From contig JANPWX010020199.1 in the NCBI GenBank assembly GCA_024734555.1, positions 993,985 to 1,057,984 on the forward strand: a stretch of 64,000 nucleotides of DNA, written 5' to 3'. Shown in pieces: positions 13,901 through 28,900 of this stretch; position 1 is the stretch's first letter, and every line of letters starts with the position of its first letter. The notes below the pieces were generated by a model. The model saw only the letters and a program-made list of their open reading frames with translations. It was not told the DNA's origin and ran no database searches. The position numbers and the translations under genes were made by a program. This stretch comes from Trochalopteron elliotii. Taxonomy: Eukaryota > Chordata > Aves > Passeriformes > Leiothrichidae.

Positions 13901-16900
13901 TTTCGTTAATAAGGCCAGCAGCTAGAAAGCAATTGGTATCCATGCATCTGAGATGACCTCCTAGAATTGACTTAATTTTTTAACTTGAATGAATTGAAAT
14001 TTTAGAGGACAATTTCTTATATATGGGGGAGAGCAGTCTGAATGGTGTTCTATTAGACAGAAAAATTTTAATTAGCGAGATTTTTAAAATATTTGGAAGA
14101 ATGCTGCTCTCTGTACTTTTTCTTTTCTCTTTTAACTTCATGAAAGGTTCTTCTTGTCAACAGCTCTTGAAGCTCTTGGAACTCCTGAGGGTCCTGATTT
14201 TCAGTGGAAGAACCTTGCCCTTCAGTTGAAAGCAGAGACTTTGATTAAAATAGCTGATGCTGATGCTGCAGAAGAAGCCATTAAGGCACTTGAGCAGGTA
14301 TTTTTATTGACTAAAATGTTTGCAGGTTTTTTTAAATATTAAAAAGTGCTCTTATCTTTCTGTATTTAATCTGAGTATTTTGACCCTGGCCTCCTTTCAA
14401 CTTTGTGGTTTAGACCATTCCTACCAGCTGTCATGTAATTCAAACATTTCTTCCATCCCTGCTTTTTCAGACTTTGCTGCAGTCCTTTTTCATTTGCAAT
14501 TCTAATTTTAGCAGCTGTCACTTTTGACCTGGTCTGGTCTTGCTCACTGTTATTGGTTTCTTGCTAGTTCTACGCTGTTACTAATTTTAATTTGAATTCA
14601 TGTTCTAATCCTGCCTCCCATGTCCGTCACTCACTTGTCATTAATCATGAAGAAGAACATATTACTCCAACATTGAATGGTTGAGCTTTGGCAGAAGTTG
14701 CTTCCCTTGTTTTTGTCACATAGTTTCATTCTTTGTTGTTATTCTTCATATTTCTGTACCTTTGTCCTTGCCCTCTACAATTTTACACTTGATTTTCATC
14801 TGAATTATTTTAAATCTTCTCACAGATAGTAAGAAAACCTCTAAATGCTTTCTTGTCTTTATCTTCATGCAATCTGTCTGCTTTTGACAACTTTGACTTC
14901 TTAATGTGGAGTGAGAATAAATTAATTCTGTTTATTGCTTGGTTTTCTAGATTGTAGATGGAAGCAGTGACCCAGTGGTTTTAGCTCTCAGGGGTCAGGC
15001 TTATCTAAAGAAAGGTTTAATGGATCAGGCTTCAAAGGTTAGTACTTCTTCTCATTTCTGTGAGCTGAGTACATTCTTGGTTTCATAGAGGAAGTAACTA
15101 GGGAAAAATTACATCCTTTTGCAGATTTCACAAGAGCTTCTGTTGTCCCATCCTCATCTGGCTGAGGCCCATGCTCTAGAGGGTTTCATCCATTATTCCC
15201 AAAAGAACTATGAACAGGCAGAAAAAAGGTAGACTTCTGTTTTCTTTCTTCTAACAGGGAAGTGTTACAGGAGGGTAGAATATAGTGTTTTGCAGCTTTT
15301 GAGAATTTGTCTGACCTGACCTGTGTTTGTTTTGTTTAGTTTTCTAAATGCTATTGAAAAAAAGGCTGGAAGTGCAGAGTATCATCAGTACCTGGGGCTC
15401 ACATACTGGTTCATGGGTGATGAGACAAAAAAAGACAAAGGAAAAGCACTCACTCAGTTCTTGAAGGTAAAGACTGCTTTAACTGTTGATGTAGAATTAG
15501 TGTTTTCCTACATCAGAAGCCAGATATGGAAATACACTAACTGGAATGAGAGAGTTGAATATTCTCTTTATTACAATGTATGAGCCTCCAGAGCCTGTAA
15601 GCAAAGTTCTGCTGTGCAAAAAGGCATTGCAGGGAGCTGTGCAGTTACCTTGAATCTCCCTGCTTTTGTTTTCCTCTTTCCAGCTAATTCTTTAGGCCTT
15701 TGAATTGGCAAAACTTGGTGGTGATTCCCTCAATCTTCTCTCCTTGGGGGTTGGAAAGCAGAGGCCTCTAGATATGCAGCATATGTCTTTGAAGACCTTT
15801 TAAAATGGGGTGGGCAGAATTCAAATTGAAAAAACATGAAGGAAAAAAGCAGAGAATGGTGTAAGGATTTCACTGTCTGTCCAAGGATGTAAGTTGGTAA
15901 AGCCCCATAATTTATATGTTTTTCCTAATCTTTGGTGTTTAGTAATTGTGGCTTTTTCTCTAACATAGATCATAACATGAATCTAAAAGATATAGTTTGA
16001 CATCTGTATTAGTAACTTGGAAGTATACAACATAAAACTCCAGGCACAGTAAACTCACCATGTCTATGGTTTTTACTCACAATAGGTATTGGGAACTCAA
16101 ATCACTGTCTACTATTTGCACTTTAATAACAGCAGAGTATAGTGGCAAATGTAGTTGAATAGTTCTTTTAGTTCTAAACTATTTTATGCAATCTTATTAT
16201 TGTTGACAAAGCTGTTTTCTGCTGCTTGGAGGCTTTGGGTTTCTTAACTGTGAGCAAATCTGCCAAGTGCATCTAAGAAGGAACCGAAACTTTAGAAATG
16301 GCTGGAGTTAATAGTGATGTTATATGGTAAGAGTGATGATTGAAACAGAGTAGAACATAAAAATTATGAGATGTCATAAAGATTTACTTTCTCCTAGCAC
16401 AACTGTTTTAGTACTTTGTGTACAAAATGCTGTGTCATGAGATTTATAGCAGATTTTCCAGATATTTAAAGCTCAGGTAATCTGTGCAATTTTAAAATAA
16501 GGTTTGATAACTCAAATATATCACAGAAGTGGCTTAAAAAATATGATAAGCAGAGGCTGAGCAAGTAGTTATCACTGAACTTGTCTATGAGTATAATGCT
16601 GTCAGAATGCTGTCTGATGTTGTGTTCATATTTCCTTATAGGCTGCAAAATTGGACAGCTACTTGGGAAGTGCCTTTTGTTATCTAGGTAACTACTACAG
16701 AGACATTGCTGGAGACAAAAGCAGAGCTCGTGGTTGCTATAAAAGAGCTTTTGAACTGGATGAGACAGATGAAGAATCTGGAACAGCGGCTGTCAACCTA
16801 AGTGTGGAACTTGGAGACATGGTACTGTACATTCAGAATGTCAGATTACTGCTGTTTTGTTGTTCTTCTATTAATGCACTTTGAAGAATCACTTCAGGTT

Positions 16901-19900
16901 TCCCCTGTATTTAAGATCAAGAAACAAATGTTGTCATTGCTTAGCAGCTTTTGTAGTTGGACTTGCTTCAATTTTATGTTCCAGTTCCAAATTAAATTTA
17001 CCTGGGGAGAATGATGGGAGAACCAAGCATAACGCTGGAGTGATCACATGTGATATAGATCACATGTGATATAGATGGACTTTTTCAGTAGGGAACATAA
17101 AGAGAAAGTTGGGTGTTTTCTTTATTTAGCTTGTGTAACTTCTTTTTTCCATCCTCCTCCTTGCTACTTTGAGGAAGGGATAGAAAGTCATAATAATATT
17201 TTTTTAATGTTTTTTGTTTACTAACTTGGCATCTGGTGCTTTTTTAGGACACAGCTCTGTCAATCCTGAATGAAGTAACTGACAAAGCAAGACCTGGTAC
17301 AGCAAAATGGGCCTGGCTTCATCGTGGACTTTACTACTTGAGAACTGGTCAGCCGTCACAAGCAGTGGCTGAGTAAGACAACTGGTGGTTGGTTTAAATC
17401 CTTTTCTACACATCCCAGTGAAATGGTCTTTGCTCAGAACAAGTTTGTAAAATAAATTAGGTGATTATAGCTTGTACTTAACAGCAGGAAATGGGTCTGA
17501 GCAAACTGTGTCTCTCTTCAATTCTCTTCAGGTCTAGAATTCACAGAATGTAGTCTTGTTAACATAGCAGCGTTTTGTGCTAACCAGCCTGGTGACAGGC
17601 ACAGGCAGGCTACTATAGCTCTGAATAGCCTGGGTAAGATACAATTCCTAAAATTGTGTAATGCCCTCTGAAGATGAAAAAGCTACTGTGCTTAGTTTAA
17701 AAGTTCTATGTAATTGTGCTTTTGTGTCTGAAGACTATATTGTGCAAAATTAGCGTCCTGAGCATATGCAATGAAGGGAAATAATTTATTTTAAATTGTA
17801 TCATATTTCATTTAAATAAATTTATGTCTTGATATCTTCAGTTTGCAGGCAGCTCTCAGGGCTGATCCAAAGGATTCCAACTGCTGGGAGTCTCTTGGGG
17901 AGGCTTACTTGAACAGAGGTAGCTACTCAACTGCCCTGAAATCCTTCAGAAAAGCAAGTGAGCTGAACCCAGGGCTTGTGTACAGCATTTACAGAGCTGC
18001 AGCACTTGAGCAGATTCTAGGCAAATATGAAAATGCTATAGCTACCTATCAAGAAATTCTAAAGAAGACAGAAAACTATGTGCCTGCACTGAAAGGTAGT
18101 ACGTCTGAATTTGAAAGTGTTCACTTTTCCTCCCTTTGCACACTATAATGTTTCAGTCTTTTGGAGGGGTTTTCGGTGGTTTTGGTGTTTTTTTTTTTTT
18201 TTGGTGGACCTTCTTAAAACTCTGTGAAGTTCTTTGTCTGTTCCAACAGTGTTCATTTTCTACTGCTCTGTCCAATTTAAACAGTTTCTCAGTTGAGTTG
18301 TTAGAAGTATAGTCTCTAGTAGTTGAGAGAGTAACTATACTGGTGTTTCTTCAGTGCATCTTTTCAATGTGTTTTGATTTTGTGCTGCTAAATATTTATT
18401 CTTCTTCTGTGTTAGTATATCTTTTGTGTAATTTTGGGGAATAAATCAATTTTTTTTTTGATTACAGAGCATCTTGACATCTGGTAAGCTCATGATCTTG
18501 GGACTTCTGCAGGGGGGGCAAGATAAATACTCTTGCAAAACACTGTTTTGGTATAGGTGCAGGATTACAATAGCGTGAGGAGAGTAGCTTCAGAACTGTC
18601 AAAATAATACTGGGAATGAATGGTACTCATATCCAGTGACTTACTGCCAGGCAGAACTACTGCTGGTGCCAGCAAGTGCATAAACCAAGCAGTTACTGTT
18701 TCCAAAATGTTAGAACTTGTGACATATGATGCAGTTCCTTTTTAGTAGTTGGAATTATTCCAAATTGTGGTGGGTTGACCTTGTCTGGACATCAGCTGCC
18801 CACCATGCTGCTCTGTCACTTCCCTTCTCAGCAGGATGTGAACAAAAAACAAAATAAGATTGAAGAAGCTCATGGGTCAAGACAAATGGAGTTTAATAAA
18901 TCAAATGTGAAGGCCACATGCAGAAGGAAAGGAAAACAAAATTTATTCTCTACTTTCTATCAGCAGATGATGTCCAGCCACTTCTCATGAAGTAGGACTT
19001 CACTCTGCCTAGAGTTTTGCTCCAGAAAACAAATGTGATAATAAATGCACCACCCCCACCACCACCTCTTCCACATCTCAGCTTTTGTGTCTGAGCAGAT
19101 GTGATGTGGTATGGAATATCCCTCTTGTCAGTTTAGGTCATCTGTTCTGGCTGTGTCTCCTCTCAGGATTTTGACCACCCCCAGCCTACTGCTGAAGCAA
19201 GGAATTTTGGAAAGACTGCCTTGATGTTGTTCCAAGCACTGTTCATCAGTAACCAAAACACTGGTGTCTTATCAGCACCTTTCCAGCTACCAGTACATAT
19301 CACAGTACTAGGAGGGCTGCTATGGGGCAAGTTAACTCAATCTCAGCCAGCCCCAATACACTATATGAAGTAAATTCTTATATAAATAGGATTAAATAAT
19401 GTTGGCTTCAGGTTTTCTTCATTGAAGACTTCCCCTTCTGCCTACCCTGACATACTTTATTCTTTTTGTTTCTCAGGATTGATTTTTGACACATGCAAAC
19501 TGAAAGTTGGTGTATTTGTCAAAGCTGTAACAAAGCAGATTTCTCAGGAGGGGTTTACTTAATATTTGAAGACAATAAAGCTTAAATGCTATTTTTTATC
19601 ATTAATTAGGTTTATTTTAATAGCCAAATGATTCTACAGTTCACACTTCACAAGATAGATTAAAAGCAAATTCTCTGTTGCGAGCATTGTTACAATGTAG
19701 GCAGAGTATAAATTTTTGCATAAGGCAGAATGTTGACCAGGCTTCCAGGCTCCTTCCCGGCTGTGCTTTTAAGCATATCATAAAAGCATTTCTTTTCACA
19801 GAGGATGTTTTCTCTTACTTTCAGGACTTGGCGAGTGTTATGTCATGCTAGCAAGATCAGCCCTTGATAACTATTTTGATAGGAAAGCTGTGGATTACGT

Positions 19901-22900
19901 AGAACAGGCCCTTGCATATTTTACAAGGTTGGTACTAAATATTCGCTTATTTAATTTCTGTTGGGTTTGTGGGTTGACAGGCAGAAGAATAGGAGTTAAA
20001 TGTTTGAAAATTTACAGTTAAACTGAATCAAATGGACTAGGGCCTCTAATCTAGAAGTAAGAATGTGTTTATTAAAAGTGGTTGGAATAACAGATTCTAA
20101 ACATAGGCTGCTTAAATGAATGGCAATTACAGAGTTTTGGTTCTTTTCTTTTCAAAGATACAGAGTCATTTGATTCTAAAAAAAGTGTGAAATGACAGAG
20201 ACTTCTCTTGTGTAGTCCTCCATAATACATGGATCAGGAAGGAGCGTACTCCTACCAAAAGTAATGGATAAGAGGAAAATAATTCTTTCCTTCTCTCAGT
20301 CTTTTTGTTTTGCATTTCATACAAGATGTCCTAAATTAAACCTTAGAATAACTGCTTTTAGGTGAGAAAGTCCATCAAGTTTCTGCAGACGAGTAATGTC
20401 TTGTAATATGACAATCCAAGAGTGCATGTAGTCAGCTGACATGTTGGGGTGTTTTTGTTTGCTTGGCTTTTATTGTTCCTTTCTTTTTAATTTTGATCTT
20501 TTAGATCTATAGCTTGAATAGGAAGAAACTGGATTAAATCAAACATCTCATTGATTAATTGCATTTGGGGTTGTACCACTCTTTGAAGTGGCACTTTCTT
20601 TCAGAAAAGGGTGTTGAAGTGTCTAAGTGGGTTTTGTTTGTGTTTTCTTTATAATTGTAGGGCAGTAAAGCACCGTCCTGATGTATCTTGCCTCTGGAAA
20701 CTGTTAGGAGATACCTGTACTAGTGTGCATGTTATTTCACCAGCCAAAGTGAACGTTCAAGTACTAGGATCCCTTCTGAATAAAAATGCAACCAAAGAGA
20801 TGCTGAAGAAAAATGAGCTTCTCAAACTGGGAGGAAGGTAATATTATTGTCAAGAGCTTCTCTGCTGTTTAAGACTCCATAGAGTCTCAAGTATTCTACT
20901 ATTTAATTTGTAGAAAATGAAAGACATGCTGATCTGTTGATACCTGCATATTTGGGTTAATAGATTCTCATGCTTCTTCTAGGTTACACTGCTCATTTCA
21001 GGGTATGTTTCCTGTATTGCCACAGTGCTGTCAGCACCTGCTCTTCTCCTTTCTGTCTCCAGGCGCATGACTACATTCTCCCTGTTATTCCACAAATCAC
21101 ACCTGTTTAAATGCAGTGGTTGTGGTGTTTGCTAACTGATTCTACCAGGACAACTGGAGTTCAAAATAATACTTTCAGTTTTCTGTCTGTGCCTCTTTCT
21201 TGTAAAAAATGTCATAAATTTGCTGTTCTGTGACTCCCTCTGAGCTTTTTTCATCTGGATCTGTAAGGCAAGAAATGCAGCTTGGTGAATCTCAACCATG
21301 ATCTGTAAAGTCAAATACTTCCTGGGGGAGGCCTGATGAACTGTTAAATGACTGATGTTGTTTTAAGTAAAAACATGCATTTGATTTGATTTTGATTTAA
21401 TACGCACCTACATAACCACACCTGTGGTTTCATAAATGGTGTGCACTACAGATTGCCTTTAGACCAGGAAGATTCTGATTCAGATACAATAAATGTCTGA
21501 ATGAAAATGTATTCATTGGTTTTTTTGCTTTCAGTTCTTGTCTGGTGTTGTTTGTATTTATGCACGTTTACTTGGTTTAGGTTTTTAAGCACTCTTTTGA
21601 ATACTTTTTCAGCTTTCTGCTCTTCATGTAGAGACTTGGAATAATGATTCTGTGATTCATGTTTCTGTAGGTGTTATGGCAGAGCTTTAAAACTGATGTC
21701 TTTGCCTAGCATATGGTGTGATCTTGGAATAAATTATTATCGACAAGCGGAGCACCTCACAGCAGTGGGCGCTGACATGAATGAGATCAGTGAACTGCTA
21801 GAGAAGTCTTTGCAGGTATTGCCTGTATTTCCTGGTACATTCTTTAAATTGATGTTCGTGCTTCTCTGCATACTCTCTGTACACAATAAAACCTGCGTCT
21901 CTGAATAAGTAAGTGCATAAAGTCTTTATTTTTGCTCTCCTAATCATTACAATCCACATTTCACTTTCTTCCAGTGTCTCAAAAAAGCTGTGAGACTTGA
22001 CAGCAAAAATCATCTTTATTGGAATGCACTTGGTGTAGTAGCTTCTTGTAGTGGTAAGTCTTCAGTGACAGCCCTAGATCTCTAACATCATAAATTAGAA
22101 GGCAGCTTGACTAATGGTGTTTTGAAATTCAGTTACATCTAGGTCTCCTTTTTTCTTTCTCCCCACAGCTATTGGGAATTATGCTCTTGCTCAACATTCG
22201 TTCATCAAATCTGTTCAAGCTGAGCGAATTGTAAGTGCTGTAGACAGCTGCCATCTGTTTCAAGTGGGCATTTAAGACATTTCCCCTGATGCACTGCTAT
22301 TTCTGAGGAGTGTAATAATATATTGGTTTTAACTTTATTCTGTTTAGAATGTTGTTGCCTGGACCAACTTGGGGGTTTTGTATCTGGTGACTGGAAACAT
22401 TGAGGTAATCTGTTCTCCATCCTCAAGTATAATTTTCCTTTCTGTTTTTTTTCTGAGGGTGTATATGGGGATGGGAGTGTCCCTTTCAAATTCAAAAAAT
22501 ATATGTCCTTCAAAAAAAATTAGATTGGCACTTGAGAAATGCAGATAAATTAAAAATTTGTTCTGGCGGGGCTGAGGTTCAATGAATTGTGAACTTCTGC
22601 TGAATTGGCAAAGTTGCTTTCCAACAGCTGGAATGAAAACTTAGTGGAAGGACAGAGAAGCGGTTAGTCAAACCAGAGCATGCCAGATTTGGCCAAGAAC
22701 TGTTAGTCGTAAGTCACGTACTGAACTCCCAGTGTTCGAGTTCCCAAAGATAGCTACTTTCTGCTCATCAGAAGATACATGATTTACTCTAACACTCTAA
22801 TCTTCAGAGTTTGTCTGGAGAAAAATTAGAGAACATCTTAAGCAAAGCATGAAGCTGTCATGCAGTTAAAGTACATCCTGTCCTGTTTGCTGGTTGAAAT

Positions 22901-25900
22901 TAGAGATTTTGTTTGATTGGAAGTGTGATGGTCAGAATTATTTTTAAGAAAAATAGCTTGGTAGTACAGATTGCTTACTGCTAAGTCTGCTAATTTGAAG
23001 ACTTGGTTCACCTTGTGCTAAATTGAGGGAGGCACTCTTAAGCACGTGTAGGCCATAGGGAGATGACTTGTGCGTGATAATCAGTTTTATCCTTTTGAAA
23101 ATAGGTTTTTATTATAAAAAAGTGAATTTTCAAAACTGGATCCTCCAAGAGTCAGATTTTTAAATTGTTCCAAGGGTTGATTTATCTTCTGAATTCTCTG
23201 TCTGGGAAGGAAGCATATTTAGAAGAGAGGGAAACTTCGGTATTGTGAAGTTTTTGGTTTTTTTTCTTTTCATTTTCTTGAAGACTAAACTGGTTTATTT
23301 GTCTGGGCAATGCATTGTTCTGTGTGGTACAGAAGATGTTTTTCATAGTGACCTGCTTCTGTCCATTAAATCTCTTGTAACTCTACTGCATGTTAATACC
23401 TGTGTACTCAGAAGTGCTCTGTTACCATGCCAGGCAGTTCAACAGCAGTGTTATCTTTGGTTCTACAGCAAGCTCATGAAGCCTTCAAGGTAGCCCAGTC
23501 TCTGGAACCTACTTACCTGTTGTGTTGGATTGGACAGGTACGATGAAAAGCCATAAAACTACACACGAAAACCAATCGTCAAAGAACTAAAAGTTCAGCC
23601 TAATAACTGGCGCTTATTCATGCTCCTAAAAAATATGTTTTAAGTTGAGGGAGCTTCTGCTTCCTTTGTTTCCATAGTGGTAATACAATGGAAGCTGCTG
23701 TGTTCATCAGACACACTCCTATGTTTTTCTGCCTGATGCTGTGAGTTCTCTAGCAGACTGTTAACAAAACAATCACTTGCTCTGAGGCTTTTTATAGACA
23801 GCTGTCAACAAAGCATTGTCTTTATAAGGTGATAGTTACTTCAGCTTCAGCTTTACCACTAGTTCATTATATGGCACCACCCAGCTCTCATCTTGGTCTC
23901 CCTTTCTAATGCCTCTATCAGAATAAGTAAGCTTCTAATGTACCTGGGACAAAAAACTTCTCATTTTCTGGGAAGTTCCTTCCTCCCTGCCACTGAGAAC
24001 TGATGTGCTCCTTCTGATACCTAGGCTATCTGTGAATAGTTGAGGTACTTGTGACTTCTATAATCATTATAGGTGAATTTCATAATCCCATGCTGCTCAC
24101 CTGCTAATGATATCTAATTGAAAACTGGATTCTAGAAAAGACCTAGCACCATCACATGTTGAAATTCAGCTCCTGTCAGATGTTGTTATAAATTTTTCTA
24201 ATACATGCAAGTCTTTGTCCTGAAGAATGTAGAGTAGCAGCCCAAGAGTTTAAATTACTGATACAGTGGAGACTGCTGGTGTTCCTCTTGTGTTCATTTT
24301 GTTTTTAAAACCAATCTTGCTTGGAGACAATGAGAAGAAAGTGTCTTCATGTTGAATGCTTAAGATATGCCTGACATAATATGTGCTAAGGTTTTTTCAA
24401 TGTCATAATTTTTGAAGTACATGACCACAGCAACTCTTGCTTCTCCCTAGGCTCTTATTGCAGAGACCATAGGCAGCTATGATACCATGGATCTCTTCAG
24501 ACACACGACTGAACTCAGTATGCATGTAAGTGTTGTATTGTTCTGAAGTTTTTGTATATCCAGTCTCTCTACTTAGCAGATTTTTTTTTTTTAAATAGGC
24601 ATGTCTTGAATAGTGAAATAGCTGCAGTCATGTTTCAGATGAGATTGTCTGGTTTCCATGTTGTTGTTTCTGACTTATGCAGGTATTGTATAGCAGGTTT
24701 TATAAAATCCTTTAGTCCCAACGGTTCAAGAAATCAGTCATGAAGAAGCATTCTCCATGTTCCACAGAATTGGACACAGGTCAAAGGTATAAAATATTTC
24801 TGGAGAGAGCAGAGATATTGCCAGGACCCTGAGTTCTAAAAAAGTGGAGGACTTGCTCTGTCATAGCCTTTTTTTGCCTGTTGTCCCTACAGTGATGCAG
24901 CACATTATATGAAAATCTAAGAATTGTCTTTCCTCAAAGGGCAATTTAGAAGTGTATGTGGAGTAATTCAATTTGGTATATTCTTCTGCTTAACACTGAT
25001 GCAGATTTTTAGCCAAAACTGTGTCCTAAAGCATAGAATTATTATTATAATCTGTAATTATTTTACTGTATCTTGAGCAGATATAATGATTCCTAATTTG
25101 GGGGTGTTTGTTTGTTTCTTGAGACTGAGGGAGCAAAAGGCTATGCCCACTGGGTATGTTCAACGCTGCAGGATAAAACCAACAGAAACACTGAACTGTA
25201 TCTGTACAACATTGTTCAAATGAATGCTATACCAGCAGCCCAAGTGGTCTTGAGCAAATACACAGGTAGGTGATTTAAATACCTCTCTTACCTGTCAGAC
25301 CTAACAGAATGAACATACAGAACACTTGTACTAGTTCTGGATAAGAGAGGTCTGGCTGAGGTGGGGAGAGGCTTTTTAGCTGTGAAGTAACTGAAACAGA
25401 GTAAGCAGACCACTGACCAATTTTTGCTATCACACAACAATGAAATGAATATGGGTTCTGTCTGCCTACTCCTTCCAGCTGTTTCAAAGACAAGTGAAAA
25501 TAGGGACCAGAGCCTTGTCATGCTTCTCATAGGGTGTTTGCTCTCAGACTCCCTTTGCATGTGTCTGTATGCACAAGTGCAGACGAATGCCAGATCCTCT
25601 GCTTCTGTGGTGTGATGCTTGGGAAAATATTGTTCCTGTGTGCTGCGTAGCTCTATATTCTCAAGCATATGATTTTGTTAACCTTCAGCAGGTGATGGAC
25701 TCCAGTTTTGTGCATGGAGCTTCCCCCTTGGGTGTGTCTAGCCTGGAAAGCAGATAGAGCGAATGCAGATTTTCGTTAGTCTGCAAGTATTCCTGTAAAT
25801 AAATCACTTGAGTAATCTGTTGCTGACTTTTGAGAGCTAGAAAATTCATCTCACTGTAAATAAGATGAATGCCAGACTGTATTTCTTTGTGCCTTGTTCT

Positions 25901-28900
25901 TAAGGGGACTCTGGAGAGCCTTCCTTCCTAGTCTGGGAAGAAAAGTTAGTAATCTGAGATGAGTTGACAGCTGACAAATTTGTGCCTTAGCAATTAATTA
26001 AAAATGACAAAATGACTAATCTTGGAAAGGACCATAATGGGTCATCTGGTCTTACCTCCCTGCTCAAGCAGAGCTATGCTACAGCACATTGTACAGAATT
26101 GTTTCAGAGTGTATTAAAAATAAAACGTGAGATTCTACTAGTATTTTACTGGAGTTAATGCAAGATGAATACTTTCCCATTTCATTACAAAAAAAAATCT
26201 GCCTACTGAAAAGCATAAAATATATTGAGTGCATTATGCATTAATGTTACATCATAATATTTTAAACATTTTTTGAGCTAACCTGATGTCATGTTTTGGG
26301 TCATCTATGTCTTCTGTATTTTCCTGCAAGCCTGTCAAAATTATTCTAGTGAGCAAGTGACAGAAGCATTTGGCAAAGTGTTCAGTGCATGTACTGTAGT
26401 TTAAATGTAGCAATATTTCTGTAATGCTTTTTCACAGCTTACTGATCTTGTTTTCCTACATTGTCAATTCTGATTTTCTAGAAAGAAATCCAGATGATGC
26501 TTCTGCTTTCACAATGTTTGGGTTTTTGAATGAGTGTCTGCATTTAAAACAGCAGGCAGCCTGTGCCTATGAGAGGTAAGCTGCACACCCTTGGAAAGCT
26601 TAGAAAAGCTCCTTGACCTCTTTTCCATGCACCAGCTGAAAAACTTAAGGGTTTTTCTTTTCCTTAGATAAACTTTATTTTCTCAGTTCAACACTGCATT
26701 TCAACTAAGTGTATTGTAGGGGTGGGTATGCGGATGTTCCTATACCAAATTTGGAAAGGCAGAGCACAGAGTTGGAAAAGTAATGTCCTAAGACTTGTAT
26801 GTCTTACCAGGACATTAACTAATTCACTGTGTGGAATTTAAATGAAATTGAAGGGGAAGGCAAGCTTGGTTTTAACTTTATTCCCTATCCCACTCTAATT
26901 AATGGAGGTGGTTGGCCTTTGGGCTTGTTTTGGGATTTTTTTTCTTCTCTCTTCTTTTCAAAGAGGGGAAGGTGGCAAATGGAACAGTATTTGGTGAACA
27001 TCATTTGGTTGATGCATTAAAACAGTAAACTAAACTCTGTTTATGTTTAATTAGCATAGAAAAGCTTTTGCATAAAACAGTTGTTCATTTTGCTCTGAGA
27101 ACTGTTCTCAAAATATGCTTGTAGTCAGATGATAAGTAACATTCATTGTGGTTAATTTTAGGGCAGCTTCACTGCTGAAAAACTCAGAGGATACTGAGAA
27201 ATACAATACAGCAATGCAAAACTATGGCAGGGCACTGTGGTAAGTGTCTGTTGACTTTCTGAGCCCCTAATTTCAGCTTGGGAGGTAGTGACTGCAGTGG
27301 TACAAAAATGTGGTGAGGCTTAAGGTGGAGGATGGTTACTAAAAATAATCTGTTAAACTTTATTCCTAGCTGTAGACAGATTTGACTGAAGTTTGTATTT
27401 GCTCCAGAAACAGGTAGATTAATAAAAAAAATCATATTGCAAGGAATTGCTGTATGTCTTTACAGACTGTAACATACCAGTGATTCCCTTACCCTTTGCT
27501 AGGTACTAATATGCCCTGATGTAGTCTATATAATATATTATCTCCACAAATAAATTGTGGGGATTTTTTTTTTTTTTTTTGCAATCTTGACCCTTGAGCT
27601 ATGTAATAGGCTTAGTCTGAATAAAATTGCTGCTTCAAGGTTTGTTCAAAATCTCTTGTACCTACCCTTTGAATCTGTAATGACTTTCATCACGGCCTGA
27701 AGCATGTGATGTTGGGGTGTTGTGTGTATTTGTGTGGTCTTTCTGCTGATCAACCCTTCTGCTGTAATCCTACTCACAATTCTAGGTTCCCTTCATTATG
27801 CCCTTCTGATTCTGAGGGTGTGCAGGACAAGTATGTAGACTTTCAAATTTCTCTTTGATATGAGATAGCTCAAGGTCTGCTAATTAAACATTTGTTAGCT
27901 CTCTAAGGAAGCCTCATATATTCTTAAGTTTCTGTACATGACACTGAAACTTCTGAATTGTGACAAAGTGATAATTCATTAACTTCTGGGAAGATGTTAG
28001 GAGCAGCCCTGTAGACTCCTGAAGTCTCACATTCAAGCTGTATGTGTGTTATTTTGTCTGTGCAACTTACACAAGATCAAATCTCCTGATAAGTAACTGA
28101 TAAGTAGTTCTAATAAAACCAATTCTGTATTATTCTTTCAATAGTGGTCTTACAACAAGAATGCTGTAATCTCTCTGTGTGCATTTTCCTGTCTGTGTGC
28201 GTAATCTGCTTTTTTTTGCAAAAAAAAAGTTTGATTTGCTTTTTTCATGTTTCTCCTTTACTATTTTCTCCCCCTTCACTGTGATGACCATTAAACCTTA
28301 TGTACAGCTGTCATGCAGATGTGGAGGATTTTTTCCTATCAATTGGTTTTCAGTGATTGTTGGAGAGAGTAACTGCTGTAATAGGGAAAGTGTGGGGAAT
28401 ACTGCACATTCTTGTCCTCATATTCTTCTTTTCTAGGTGTCTGCTTAAAACTACTATGGAGTAGAGGACACTGATCCTCAAGGACAGTCTGTCTGAATCA
28501 TAGCAGCTGTTTCTGCATCCTTCATACCAGTGACTGTTTCTGTTTTTTTCGCAGTGCTCTTGGGCGGTGTGATGAGGCCGTTGAAGTTTACACATCAATA
28601 CCCCTAACTGACTTTGATGGCATTGTGGGGCTAGCGTTAGCTTACTTCAAGAAAGGACTCTTAGAAGAAAGTATCAAAGGTAAAATTCAGAGCATTATGG
28701 AACACTTTTCTTGAGGTTAATCTTCACAAAATTTGTTTGTCTAACCAACCTAGCTGACATTCAGTATTTTGCTCTTTCTGTCTTAATGTGTAAGTATAAA
28801 TGCCACAACCGTGTTAATACCTTGTATTAAGTACCACATGCAGTTTTGACCACCACAATAAAAATAAGACATTAAGCTGTTAGAGAACATCCAGAAGAGG

